A stretch of 7,070 bases of DNA from CBDTTM01 sp965363355 (GCA_965363355.1 CBDTTM010000131.1:1-7070); one strand, 5' to 3'; shown: positions 1-6,943, counted from the stretch's first letter. The notes: generated by a model from the sequence alone, not told the origin. Numbers and translations: made by a program.

Positions 1-641
1 TCTACATAACCAATAGCACCCGGTGTGCTGGCAATCGCTTTTACAACAGCGCCATTTGAATCCTGGATGATAGCGTTATCGGTGAAATTTTCACCCTTTA
101 AGACTGTATCGCTTACCGTTGCTCTTGAGCCGGAAGATTTTGCACGATGAATCAGCGTAATCTGTTGATCGTCACCACCGACTTCTTTCCAGTTCGTAAT
201 TTTCCCAGTCATGATATCTTTGACTTGTGCTAAAGTCAAATTGGAAATCTTAGAATCTTTATTGGTGATAAACACGAATGTTTCTACGACAACCTTATGA
301 TCGACAAGTCCTTTGTCTTTATACTCTGCTGGTAAATCAACATCAGAGTTACCGATTTGAACCGACCCATCTGCTACTTGATTCATCCCCGTGAATGAAC
401 CGCCGCCAGCAATGTTGACCGTAACTTTATCGTGTTTGCCTTGGAACGTTTCCTGCGCCGGTTTTAAAAGCGGCAATAATGCAGTCGATCCCGAAGCACT
501 TATTTTTCCTTCGATGGCAGCCTCTTTCTTGTCGCTTCCGCCTGCATTTTGTTGAGATGCTCCACAACCCGCAAACACCATAGTTCCTACTAACAATGAG
601 CCCACCAATGCCATTAACTTAGTCTTTCGCAAAAAAATCAT
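1..641 (-). CDS. pstS: Phosphate ABC transporter substrate-binding lipoprotein PstS (5' part, runs off left edge)
   Basis: This is the extracytoplasmic phosphate-binding component of the PstSCAB high-affinity importer. Only the first 213 codons lie in the window; the C-terminal part continues beyond base 1. The ATG at 641-639 has an AGGAGG ribosome binding site 8 nt upstream. Residues 1-26 form a lipoprotein signal: a basic start, a hydrophobic core (LMALVGSLLVGTMVF) and the lipobox-like FAGC with Cys26 as the likely lipidated residue. Phe at -3 is not the commonest lipobox residue. Family landmarks follow: SASGSTAL (48-55, phosphate loop), GGGSFTG (79-85), IGNSD (96-100), a stretch ending TGKITNW (145-151), and SSGSR (169-173), the second phosphate-binding loop. 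It is transcribed away from phoR, behind a Pho box at 709-736. pstC and pstA do not lie between it and pstB, so they may follow it off the left edge. Confidence 0.96.
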   Translation of the reverse strand, partial: MIFLRKTKLMALVGSLLVGTMVFAGCGASQQNAGGSDKKEAAIEGKISASGSTALLPLLKPAQETFQGKHDKVTVNIAGGGSFTGMNQVADGSVQIGNSDVDLPAEYKDKGLVDHKVVVETFVFITNKDSKISNLTLAQVKDIMTGKITNWKEVGGDDQQITLIHRAKSSGSRATVSDTVLKGENFTDNAIIQDSNGAVVKAIASTPGAIGYV

Positions 642-649
642 CTTGAAAA

Positions 650-655
650 CCTCCT
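650..655 (-). promoter_or_regulatory. Ribosome binding site of pstS
   Basis: On the minus strand this reads AGGAGG, a full consensus Shine-Dalgarno core, 8 nt before the ATG at 641-639. It fixes the pstS start. The next in-frame ATG (Met10) would cut into the signal peptide. Confidence 0.9.
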
Positions 656-682
656 GAATAATTTTTATCTATCCTGCTTTTC

Positions 683-688
683 ATTCTA
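683..688 (-). promoter_or_regulatory. Putative -10 element of the pstS promoter
   Basis: The minus strand reads TAGAAT, matching TATAAT at 5 of 6 bases. It lies 20 bp downstream of the proximal hexamer of the Pho box. No good -35 hexamer is present 16-18 bp upstream; that position overlaps the Pho box. This is what an activator-dependent phosphate promoter would look like. The assignment is inferred from position and from its match to the pstB promoter, where TATATT sits at exactly the same distance from its box. Confidence 0.6.
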
Positions 689-708
689 ACCCAAACCATC
701 TGAAAACT

Positions 709-736
709 TGTTACGAGATTGTTAACAATATGTAAA
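709..736 (-). promoter_or_regulatory. Pho box (PhoP/PhoB operator) upstream of pstS
   Basis: Read on the minus strand, three hexamers occur at an exact 11-bp period: TTTACA (736-731), TTAACA (725-720) and GTAACA (714-709), separated by 5 bp each. This fits the TT(A/C/T)ACA repeats with about 5-bp spacers known for PhoP binding in Bacillus subtilis. The site is oriented toward pstS and lies in the pstS-phoR divergent region, 66 bp upstream of the phoR start, so it could also affect phoR. An AAAAG on the minus strand (747-743) precedes the first hexamer and recurs at the same offset at the pstB box. Confidence 0.8.
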
Positions 737-763
737 GTCTCCCTTTTATTTAGGCACTTATGA

Positions 764-769
764 TAAAAT
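764..769 (+). promoter_or_regulatory. Possible -10 element of the phoR promoter
   Basis: TAAAAT matches TATAAT at 5 of 6 bases and is preceded by TG one base upstream (TGATAAAAT), so it could be an extended -10. It lies 32 bp before the phoR ATG. No convincing -35 is seen at normal spacing. Other AT-rich hexamers nearby, such as TAGTAT at 772-777, are possible too. Treat as a weak candidate. Confidence 0.3.
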
Positions 770-801
770 CATAGTATCAATATATTGAAAAGAGTGATTT
801 T

Positions 802-2589
802 ATGCTGAAATCGAAAATCAGCCGACGACTTATCTTTCCATTTTTATGTGTTATCATTATTTCTTTATCCTTGCTTGGCTTTTATTTGCTCCACTTTTTC
901 TACAATGAAAACATCCAACGAAAAACCTCTGAGCTGACAGTCAATACAAAAATCATCAAAGCCTTCATTGAAGATGCTCAAAAAACATCTAGTGACGATA
1001 AGATCGCCGCAAAAATACAAGAATTCAGTACCGCAGCAAATCTTCGCATCACCTACTTGAATGTCGATGGCAAAGTCTTAGCGGACTCATCTGAACCCGC
1101 TGAACGCCTTGATAATCACTTAGGTCGGCAAGAAGTCCAAGCCGCCTTGGAAGCTGGTTTTGGCAGTAGCAGTCGTTACAGCGATACCTTGAAGGAAAAT
1201 ATGCTCTACGTTGCCCTGCCGATTCGCGAATCCACCGGCCAGATTACCGGCATCGTCCGCATGGCATCCTCTCTAGCCCCCATCGAAAACTCTTATGTCC
1301 ATACGCGCAGAACCATCATATCCGCACTGTTCATCAGCACTCTTGTCACAATACTGCTCGGATTGCTCTTAGCACAGCGACAAATACGACCGATTCGTCA
1401 GATGACAGCCGATGCTCGTGAAATCACAAATGGCAATCTAGAAAAGCGGCTTCATATCCGTACTGAAGATGAACTAGAAATCTTAGCGAATACAATCAAC
1501 AGCCTCACCACCAACCTGGCAAAAAAAATAAAAGAATTCCGTTCAGAAAATCATAAACTGACTTTGATCCTTGAGAACATGGACAACGCGGTCATGCTGC
1601 TCAACGCACAAGGCAATATCACAACGGCCAATAAAGAAGCCTGTCGCTTATTTCGCTTAACACCGGATTTATTGCAAAAACATAGCATCAACGCAATCGG
1701 CAGTGCCCTTTTAAGCGATACTGCCCAAGAAGTGCTGCAGAGCGGTACTACAAAATCCATCAATTTTCACATCATAAGCAATGGCACGAGAAAAACCTTT
1801 GCCGTTTTTTTTGCTCCCTGCTTTGAAGAAGACTCTCACGTTGTCCTCAGCGTTTTTCATGATATCTCGATTTTACAGGACTTATCCGATCGTCAAAGCA
1901 CGTTCGTCACCAATGCCGCACATGAATTAGCGACTCCACTGACCTCCATCTGCGGCTTTTCTGAAACCCTGCTTGACAGTGAACTCGATGATCCGGTATT
2001 GGCACGAAAATTCATTGATATCATCCATAATGAATCGCAACGCATGAATCGCTTGATCAAAGATCTACTCCAACTAGCAAAACTCGACAGCAAGCAATAC
2101 CGTGAACAACTGCAGCTGCAAACGATCGATTGCAGGCAACTCTTAACAGCTGCAGCCAGTCAGTTAGAACCGCAAATCAACAGTAAGAACCAAACTCTCT
2201 CACTTCATTTACCAGAAAATCGTGCAGAACTGCTCGCCAATGAAGACTTATTGCTCCAATTGATCTTGAACCTTTTGGAAAATGCCATAAAATACACAAA
2301 AACCAACGGCCAAATCGAACTGCGATGTCAAGTCGATGACACACAGATCGAAATCCGTATCAAAGACAACGGCCTTGGCATTGCCCCTGCAGATCTGCCA
2401 TTTATTTTCGAACGATTTTATCGGGCTGACAAATCCAGGTTACGAACCTTCGGTTGCGGGGGCTCGGGTATCGGCTTATCACTCGTTCAGTTTCTCGTTC
2501 AAATGTTTGGCGGCAAGATTCATGTTGAAAGCGAACTTGATGTCGGCACTGAATTCATTATCGAATTCCCCCGTGTTCATGAACAATGA
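802..2589 (+). CDS. phoR: Phosphate-regulon sensor histidine kinase PhoR
   Basis: This 595-residue membrane sensor kinase most likely autophosphorylates under phosphate limitation and passes phosphate to a PhoP/PhoB-type regulator. Visible domains in order: TM1 (about 10-32), an extracytoplasmic sensor region (about 33-168), TM2 (about 171-191), HAMP (about 190-245), a PAS domain (about 250-355, with LILENMDNAVMLLNAQGNI), and a HisKA dimerisation helix with the phospho-acceptor His374 in AAHELATPLTSI. The ATPase domain follows, with N box NLLENAIKYT (490-499), G1 DNGLGIA (522-528), F box FIFERFYR (534-541) and G2 GGSGIGLSLV (553-562). All catalytic boxes are intact. The ATG at 802 is preceded by a modest GAAAAGAG/GAGTGA-type ribosome binding site. 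The PhoR name rests on this architecture and on its position between pstS and pstB-phoU; no response regulator gene adjoins it here. It converges on phoU across a terminator. Confidence 0.9.
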   Translation: MLKSKISRRLIFPFLCVIIISLSLLGFYLLHFFYNENIQRKTSELTVNTKIIKAFIEDAQKTSSDDKIAAKIQEFSTAANLRITYLNVDGKVLADSSEPAERLDNHLGRQEVQAALEAGFGSSSRYSDTLKENMLYVALPIRESTGQITGIVRMASSLAPIENSYVHTRRTIISALFISTLVTILLGLLLAQRQIRPIRQMTADAREITNGNLEKRLHIRTEDELEILANTINSLTTNLAKKIKEFRSENHKLTLILENMDNAVMLLNAQGNITTANKEACRLFRLTPDLLQKHSINAIGSALLSDTAQEVLQSGTTKSINFHIISNGTRKTFAVFFAPCFEEDSHVVLSVFHDISILQDLSDRQSTFVTNAAHELATPLTSICGFSETLLDSELDDPVLARKFIDIIHNESQRMNRLIKDLLQLAKLDSKQYREQLQLQTIDCRQLLTAAASQLEPQINSKNQTLSLHLPENRAELLANEDLLLQLILNLLENAIKYTKTNGQIELRCQVDDTQIEIRIKDNGLGIAPADLPFIFERFYRADKSRLRTFGCGGSGIGLSLVQFLVQMFGGKIHVESELDVGTEFIIEFPRVHEQ

Positions 2590-2604
2590 TTTTACAGCGT
2601 ATTA

Positions 2605-2650
2605 CAAAAAGAGGAATTGTCCAATCGTACTTGGGCAATTCCTCTTTTTG
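2605..2650. terminator. Bidirectional intrinsic terminator between phoR and phoU
   Basis: A near-perfect inverted repeat has arms 2605-2622 and 2633-2650, 18 bp with one G-U wobble, around a 10-nt loop. The arms run from an A-tract through GAGGAATTG to CC, mirrored by GG, CAATTCCTC and a T-tract. Read from either strand the hairpin ends in a run of five T. It lies 16 nt after the phoR stop and 14 nt after the phoU stop, so it can terminate both convergent transcripts. Confidence 0.92.
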
Positions 2651-2663
2651 CAGTTTCCTTCTA

Positions 2664-3365
2664 TTATAATGGATCGTTTTGCAGCAACTCATTTTTTTTA
2701 CCTTTGGTCTTGCGTATCCGTTCGGCTGTCTCTAAGTAAATAACCCATTCTGCAATATTGGTTGCATGGTCACCGATTCTTTCTAAAAAGCGGGCAATAA
2801 AAATCAATTGTGTTGCTTGTTGCTTCGTCCGTAAAGTATCATTCATCATGAGCTTTGAAAGTTCTTCGAACGTACTGGCAAAAAGGCTGTCCATTTCATC
2901 ATCCGCCCGGCAAACCTTTTCCGCCAGCCTTATATCAGCCAATCGATAAGCATCAATGGCCATTTCGACCATATTGACTGCACAGGCAGCCAGTTTCGGC
3001 GTATCAACAATATTTCCCAATAAGCCACCATCGATATTCTTGGCCGTTTTGGCAATATCGAAAGCATGGTCACCAATGCGTTCTAAATCGGTTGAAATCT
3101 TGAACCCCGTGGCAATCACTCGTAAATCATGGGCAATCGGCTGCTGTTTAGCAATCATCAAGATGCAGCGATCTTCGATATCGACGATCATATCATCTAA
3201 TACATCATCATTTTTCATGACTTCTTCCGCTAGTTTTTTGTCATTTTCAACCAATGCCTTCATTGACAAACTGACAGCTTCGGCCGCTGACATTCCCATC
3301 TCAACTACTTTTTGCTGCAATCTCGCCAACTCTTCTATATATGCCTGCCGCGTACTCTTATTCAT
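2664..3365 (-). CDS. phoU: Phosphate transport/signalling regulator PhoU
   Basis: PhoU is a cytoplasmic protein that connects the Pst transporter with the PhoR kinase and keeps the Pho response off when phosphate is plentiful. The 233-residue product has the usual length and the tandem architecture of two three-helix bundles. The diagnostic metal-binding motifs are visible as ERIGDHAFDIAK (95-106) and ERIGDHATNIAEWVIYL (195-211), exactly 100 residues apart, each with the E-x-x-x-D pattern. The C-terminus (about 218-233) is lysine-rich and polar. The ATG at 3365 lies 19 nt after the pstB stop, with a G-rich GGGGGA stretch as probable ribosome binding site, so it is very likely co-transcribed with pstB from the Pho-box promoter near 4172. 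The bidirectional hairpin at 2605-2650 ends the unit. Confidence 0.96.
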   Translation of the reverse strand: MNKSTRQAYIEELARLQQKVVEMGMSAAEAVSLSMKALVENDKKLAEEVMKNDDVLDDMIVDIEDRCILMIAKQQPIAHDLRVIATGFKISTDLERIGDHAFDIAKTAKNIDGGLLGNIVDTPKLAACAVNMVEMAIDAYRLADIRLAEKVCRADDEMDSLFASTFEELSKLMMNDTLRTKQQATQLIFIARFLERIGDHATNIAEWVIYLETAERIRKTKGKKNELLQNDPL

Positions 3366-3384
3366 TCCTTATCCCCCAAATCCA

Positions 3385-4140
3385 TCAGCCGAAACGGCCT
3401 GTGATGTAATCTTCTGTTTTTTTGTTGGACGGTTTTGTAAAAATGACATTCGTCAAATCATGTTCAACCAGTTTACCATTCAGGAAAAATGCTGTGTAAT
3501 CTGACACACGAGCCGCTTGCTGCATATTATGCGTAACCATGACGATCGTATATTTTTCCTTGAGCTCTGCGATCAATTCCTCTATTTTCATCGTAGAAAT
3601 CGGATCTAACGCCGAGCAAGGTTCATCCATCAAAACAACTTCTGGCTCAACGGCCAAAACTCTCGCTATGCAAAGCCTTTGCTGTTGTCCACCAGAAAGC
3701 CCCATAGCCGACCCGTTCAATCGGTCTTTGACCTCATCCCAAAGAGCTGCTCCTGACAAACTTTTTTCGACGATTTGATCGAGTTTTGCCTTATCGGTCA
3801 GCCCATGGATTCGTGGTCCATAAGCTATATTATCATAAATTGACATTGGAAAAGGATTGGGCCGTTGGAACACCATGCCCACTCGTTTACGTAAATTTAC
3901 AATATCCATATCCGGTTTATAGATGTCATCACCATCTAAAGTAATCTCACCATCAAGCCGGACACCTTTGACCAGATCATTCATACGATTGAGCGTTTTT
4001 AAAAATGTTGATTTGCCACAGCCAGATGGGCCAATCAAAGCGACAATGGAGTTTGGCTGCACCGCAAGTGATACGTCATATAATGCTTGCCCCGCTCCAT
4101 AATATAAATTCAAATTCTTCACTTGCATCTTATAGTCCAT
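3385..4140 (-). CDS. pstB: Phosphate ABC transporter ATP-binding protein PstB
   Basis: PstB is the ATPase that powers phosphate uptake through the PstC-PstA permease at the cytoplasmic membrane. The 251-residue product has standard length and all ABC motifs: Walker A GPSGCGKST (37-45), Q-loop Gln92 in FQRPNPFPMSIYDN (91-104), signature LSGGQQQRL (148-156), Walker B VVLMDEP (168-174) and switch His204 in VTHNMQQA. The FQRPNPFPMS and LNRMNDL segments are typical of PstB rather than other importer ATPases. The ATG at 4140 has AGGAGG at 7-nt spacing. It heads a two-gene pstB-phoU unit with its own Pho box. This is unusual, since pstB commonly follows pstA in one operon; here pstC and pstA are absent from the window. 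Confidence 0.97.
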   Translation of the reverse strand: MDYKMQVKNLNLYYGAGQALYDVSLAVQPNSIVALIGPSGCGKSTFLKTLNRMNDLVKGVRLDGEITLDGDDIYKPDMDIVNLRKRVGMVFQRPNPFPMSIYDNIAYGPRIHGLTDKAKLDQIVEKSLSGAALWDEVKDRLNGSAMGLSGGQQQRLCIARVLAVEPEVVLMDEPCSALDPISTMKIEELIAELKEKYTIVMVTHNMQQAARVSDYTAFFLNGKLVEHDLTNVIFTKPSNKKTEDYITGRFG

Positions 4141-4147
4141 GTGTTTT

Positions 4148-4153
4148 CCTCCT
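4148..4153 (-). promoter_or_regulatory. Ribosome binding site of pstB
   Basis: The minus strand reads AGGAGG, a consensus Shine-Dalgarno core, 7 nt before the pstB ATG at 4140. It supports this start. Confidence 0.9.
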
Positions 4154-4170
4154 GCGCTCTTACTATAAAA

Positions 4171-4176
4171 AATATA
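4171..4176 (-). promoter_or_regulatory. Putative -10 element of the pstB-phoU promoter
   Basis: The minus strand reads TATATT, matching TATAAT at 5 of 6 bases, placed 20 bp downstream of the proximal Pho-box hexamer. That is the same spacing as the TAGAAT element at pstS. The region is AT-rich, so neighbouring hexamers could serve instead. The shared spacing at two independent promoters is the main support. Confidence 0.58.
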
Positions 4177-4196
4177 ACATAGGCAGAAATAAAAAG

Positions 4197-4224
4197 TGTT
4201 ACCACTATGTTAACTTATTGTAAA
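4197..4224 (-). promoter_or_regulatory. Pho box (PhoP/PhoB operator) upstream of pstB
   Basis: On the minus strand the hexamers TTTACA (4224-4219), TTAACA (4213-4208) and GTAACA (4202-4197) occur at exact 11-bp intervals, in the same order and sequence as upstream of pstS. The 5-bp spacers differ between the two sites, so conservation is confined to the recognition hexamers. An upstream AAAAG (4235-4231) is also shared at the same offset. This predicts phosphate-dependent transcription of pstB-phoU independently of pstS. Confidence 0.83.
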
Positions 4225-4279
4225 CAATTGCTTTTCAGCCTTTAATTTCAATAGCTAAGAGGTATTGCATCCCACACGA

Positions 4280-4315
4280 AAAAACGCTCATACCCCTTAG
4301 GATATAAGCGTTTTT
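4280..4315. terminator. Intrinsic terminator downstream of the flippase-lipid kinase operon
   Basis: An inverted repeat spans these bases with 16-nt arms (14 of 16 paired, two C-A mismatches) and a 4-nt loop. The outer 9 bp, AAAAACGCT paired with AGCGTTTTT, are perfect. Read on the minus strand the hairpin ends in a run of six T, and it starts 13 nt after the lipid kinase stop codon, so it should end that operon before the pstB promoter. The A/T flanks also allow function in the opposite direction. Confidence 0.85.
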
Positions 4316-4328
4316 CAATATAATAACT

Positions 4329-5228
4329 TTATTCGACCATGCCCATCTTCGGATAAAAAACCTGCATTTTCCCCGGTAACGTTTGAATTTCAAGCGGCAA
4401 TTTCGGCCCGCGCTCTCCATCTAAATCACTTTCTACCTCTTCATCACAGGAAATCACATAATTTGCCGCTTGCAAATAAATTACATTTTTGGTATTACTG
4501 AGACTTCGACCGGAAATGATCTCCGCTAAAAGCGACATCAACTCCGGAATATTACACTGTTTCACGACGAGAAGATCTAATTTGCCATCATCAACCTTGG
4601 CGTTGACTGCCACATTTTTGAGGCTGCCTACTACACCACTATTGACAACAACAAATAAAAAAGCTTTTTCTTCAAGAACTTCCCCATCGGCTTCAATGCG
4701 CAAATCAAGCGCTCGAAATTTCGGCAATTCACCTAAGCCCCGCAAATAATATGCCATCTTCCCCAGTGCATTTTTAAGCTTCGAATCCACTTCATGTGCA
4801 ACGGACGTCAGCATTCCTGCACTGGCGACATTGATGAAGTATTCACCTGCGACTACTCCTACATCAACCGGTGTCGTTGTACCTGCGGCAATCGCCTCGA
4901 CATAGCGATCAAGGTCATCATCAACACCTAAAAAAGAAGCAAAGTCATTAGACGTCCCACTGGCGAGGATCCCGATGGGTAAATCGATATTTTCATGCAA
5001 CATGATATTGACGATTTCATGCAAAGTTCCATCGCCACCTGCAATGACAATCCCTTCAGCTGATGTGCTTTGCACAAAATCGACGAATGTCTTGCTGTTA
5101 TCTTTTTGCGTGCGGTATAAAAGCAGCATACAGTCACGCTCTTGAAACTTCTCCACCATCAAATCAAGCTTATACTTAAATGACGCATTACCCGAAACTG
5201 GATTATAAGCCAAAATTATTTTTTTCAT
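4329..5228 (-). CDS. Diacylglycerol kinase-family lipid kinase (YegS/Rv2252/BmrU type)
   Basis: This 299-residue protein belongs to the diacylglycerol kinase catalytic-domain family, which transfers the ATP gamma-phosphate to a lipid hydroxyl at the cytoplasmic membrane. The motifs are NPVSGNAS (9-16), the nucleotide-binding GGDGTLHEI (64-72) and PIGILASGTSNDFA (84-97). The C-terminal beta-rich half contains the conserved LDLLVVKQCN-like strand. I chose the ATG at 5228, preceded by GGGAGG at 7-nt spacing; an in-frame TTG at 5267 would add 13 residues and overlap the upstream gene but has no ribosome binding site. It follows the flippase gene by 19 nt and is probably co-transcribed. The substrate cannot be read from the sequence: diacylglycerol, phosphatidylglycerol (as for YegS) and other lipid alcohols are all possible. 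No membrane-spanning segment is obvious, consistent with a peripheral enzyme. Confidence 0.9.
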   Translation of the reverse strand: MKKIILAYNPVSGNASFKYKLDLMVEKFQERDCMLLLYRTQKDNSKTFVDFVQSTSAEGIVIAGGDGTLHEIVNIMLHENIDLPIGILASGTSNDFASFLGVDDDLDRYVEAIAAGTTTPVDVGVVAGEYFINVASAGMLTSVAHEVDSKLKNALGKMAYYLRGLGELPKFRALDLRIEADGEVLEEKAFLFVVVNSGVVGSLKNVAVNAKVDDGKLDLLVVKQCNIPELMSLLAEIISGRSLSNTKNVIYLQAANYVISCDEEVESDLDGERGPKLPLEIQTLPGKMQVFYPKMGMVE

Positions 5229-5235
5229 TTTATAT

Positions 5236-5241
5236 CCTCCC
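5236..5241 (-). promoter_or_regulatory. Ribosome binding site deciding the lipid kinase start
   Basis: The minus strand reads GGGAGG 7 nt before the ATG at 5228. It lies just after the flippase stop codon (5250-5248), so translation starts after the upstream gene ends rather than at the overlapping TTG at 5267. Confidence 0.85.
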
Positions 5242-5247
5242 GGCGTT

Positions 5248-6903
5248 TCAGGATTTGAGTACCCCAATTTTTTTGAGCAATTTTATCGCAATGCTGCCGA
5301 TAATCGGTATGCGGCGCATATCATCTTCTTTGATTCCACCTATTACCAATAGAACTGCGATGTATACAACGCAGCCAATGAATACAGAACCAAAAGTTGC
5401 AACAGCATTGATGCCGACATGGAGTCGAATGAAATCATACGAAAAATACAGTGCGCCTGCCATCACAACGGCGGCTCCCATCGTCTTGAACAATTGCGCC
5501 AGCTCCATCTTATAATTGATGTATTTATAAAGAAAATACATATTAACGATGGCCGCAATCCCAATGTCCGCCACAGTAGCCCATGCAGCCCCCATAATTT
5601 CTAAAGATGGCTGCGCTGTAAGTACCCAGTTTAAAATAACTTTTGCTACAGCTGCAATGATCATATTGACCATCGGTACGGAAGGATGGCCTAAACCTTG
5701 CAAAGCACCAGTTGTAACTTGATGCCAGCCCAAGAGGACTATACTGAAAGAAGATACCCAAACAGCAGCTCCTGCTCCTGGTGCATTATAAATCAAGGAA
5801 GAAATCGGCACGGCTAAAACCATAACCGTGACAAACGCCGGAAAACAAATAAAATTTGATATACGCATCGCCGCTGCCGTCTGATTAAACGAACGCACAT
5901 TGTCTTTAAGTGCCTTCGCTTCCGATATTGCCGGAACAATGCTTACAGCTAAAGAAGCCGTCAATATCGTAGCCAAATTAACTAGCGGTACGGCCATCCC
6001 CGTCAAATAACCAAAAAGCTCCGTCGCTTCGCTTATACTGTAGCCAGCGACTTCCAAACGAGCCGGAACAATCATAAGATCCAAACCAGAGACAATCGGC
6101 AGCATGATACTAGCAGCCGATACAGGCAGTGCGAGAGCAAAAATTCGTTTGATAACACGGCTCACCGCTGGTTTTTTCACATTTGGAACCGGAGTCAGAT
6201 GTTCTCCATAATCTCTGATGATATCACGTTCCAATTTCCAGTGAAAATAAACCATGACAATAACACCAGTGACTGCTCCGGCAAAAGCGCCAAGACTAGC
6301 CCCGGCAGCTGCAAACTGAAGGCCCCAAGGCAAAAGGAGCTGGGCAAACAGAACCATCGTAACAACCCGAAAAATCTGTTCAACGATTTGTGACACCGCT
6401 GTCGGTGTCATTCGCTGCCATCCCTGTAAGTAGCCGCGCGAACTCGCCAACAACGTGACGAAAAAAATAGCCGGTGCCAACGCCACCACTGAATAATACG
6501 CTCGTGAATCACGGATGAAATGCCAATCAATCAGCCACTGTGCACCAAAATAGGTCAATAAACTGAAGATTAATCCTGTAACACACATCAAAGCCATCGA
6601 TATGCGAAAAATCCGCCTAGCCCCCAAAATATCCTTTAAGGCCACACGTTCTGATGTAATGATCGAAATAGCCACTGGCACGCCTGCTGTCGAAACACTC
6701 AAAGCAAAAAAATAGATAGGAAAAGCCATCTGATACAGCCCAATTCCCTCTCCGCCTAAAACACGCGATACAAATATCCAATTTAAAGAACCGATGACTT
6801 TAACAACGATTCCCGCTATCGTAAGGATAAAAGTTCCTTTAAGGAAAGATTCTCCCTTGCTCGCTTTTTTTTCTGTTAACTCCTGACTGCTAATGTAAAA
6901 CAC
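5248..6903 (-). CDS. SpoVB-like polysaccharide/lipid-linked precursor flippase (MOP/MVF superfamily); start uncertain
   Basis: This is a polytopic membrane protein of about 550 residues, close in length to SpoVB (about 520), with roughly 14 hydrophobic segments spread over its length. The N-terminal signature ASKGESFLKGTFILTIAG, followed by VIGSLNWIFVSRVLGGEGIG and LYQMAFPIY, is typical of the SpoVB/YtgP branch of the MVF flippases, which translocate lipid-linked peptidoglycan or polysaccharide precursors. A role in sporulation is not implied. The start is unclear: the frame is open back to a TTG at 6978, but that stretch covers the likely promoter and lacks a ribosome binding site. GTG at 6903-6901 is used here, giving 551 residues, although AAGGTGG directly abuts it. 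An ATT at 6894, about 6 nt after GGGTG, would be better spaced but non-canonical. The lipid kinase gene follows after 19 nt. Confidence 0.88.
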   Translation of the reverse strand: MFYISSQELTEKKASKGESFLKGTFILTIAGIVVKVIGSLNWIFVSRVLGGEGIGLYQMAFPIYFFALSVSTAGVPVAISIITSERVALKDILGARRIFRISMALMCVTGLIFSLLTYFGAQWLIDWHFIRDSRAYYSVVALAPAIFFVTLLASSRGYLQGWQRMTPTAVSQIVEQIFRVVTMVLFAQLLLPWGLQFAAAGASLGAFAGAVTGVIVMVYFHWKLERDIIRDYGEHLTPVPNVKKPAVSRVIKRIFALALPVSAASIMLPIVSGLDLMIVPARLEVAGYSISEATELFGYLTGMAVPLVNLATILTASLAVSIVPAISEAKALKDNVRSFNQTAAAMRISNFICFPAFVTVMVLAVPISSLIYNAPGAGAAVWVSSFSIVLLGWHQVTTGALQGLGHPSVPMVNMIIAAVAKVILNWVLTAQPSLEIMGAAWATVADIGIAAIVNMYFLYKYINYKMELAQLFKTMGAAVVMAGALYFSYDFIRLHVGINAVATFGSVFIGCVVYIAVLLVIGGIKEDDMRRIPIIGSIAIKLLKKIGVLKS

Positions 6904-6943
6904 CCACCTTAAAGAAAACTTCCACTTTCTTTTTCTCCGAAAA

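Noticed and set aside
2336..2743. Open frame of 135 codons overlapping the phoR 3' end
   Set aside because: It runs through the conserved phoR ATPase boxes in another frame, then through the terminator hairpin and into phoU antisense. No ribosome binding site or family resemblance was seen.
2956..3504. Open frame of 182 codons on the plus strand opposite phoU and pstB
   Set aside because: It is wholly antisense to two intact, well-recognised genes, has no recognisable domain and crosses the phoU-pstB junction. It is best explained as a shadow of their codon usage.
5229..5267. Thirteen-residue N-terminal extension of the lipid kinase from a TTG at 5267
   Set aside because: It has no Shine-Dalgarno, would overlap the flippase stop, and a GGGAGG sits correctly before the ATG at 5228, which also matches the family N-terminus (MKKIILAYNPVSG).
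5180..5515. Open frame of 111 codons on the plus strand across the lipid kinase-flippase junction
   Set aside because: It is antisense to the ends of two real genes, with low-complexity composition and no convincing initiation site.
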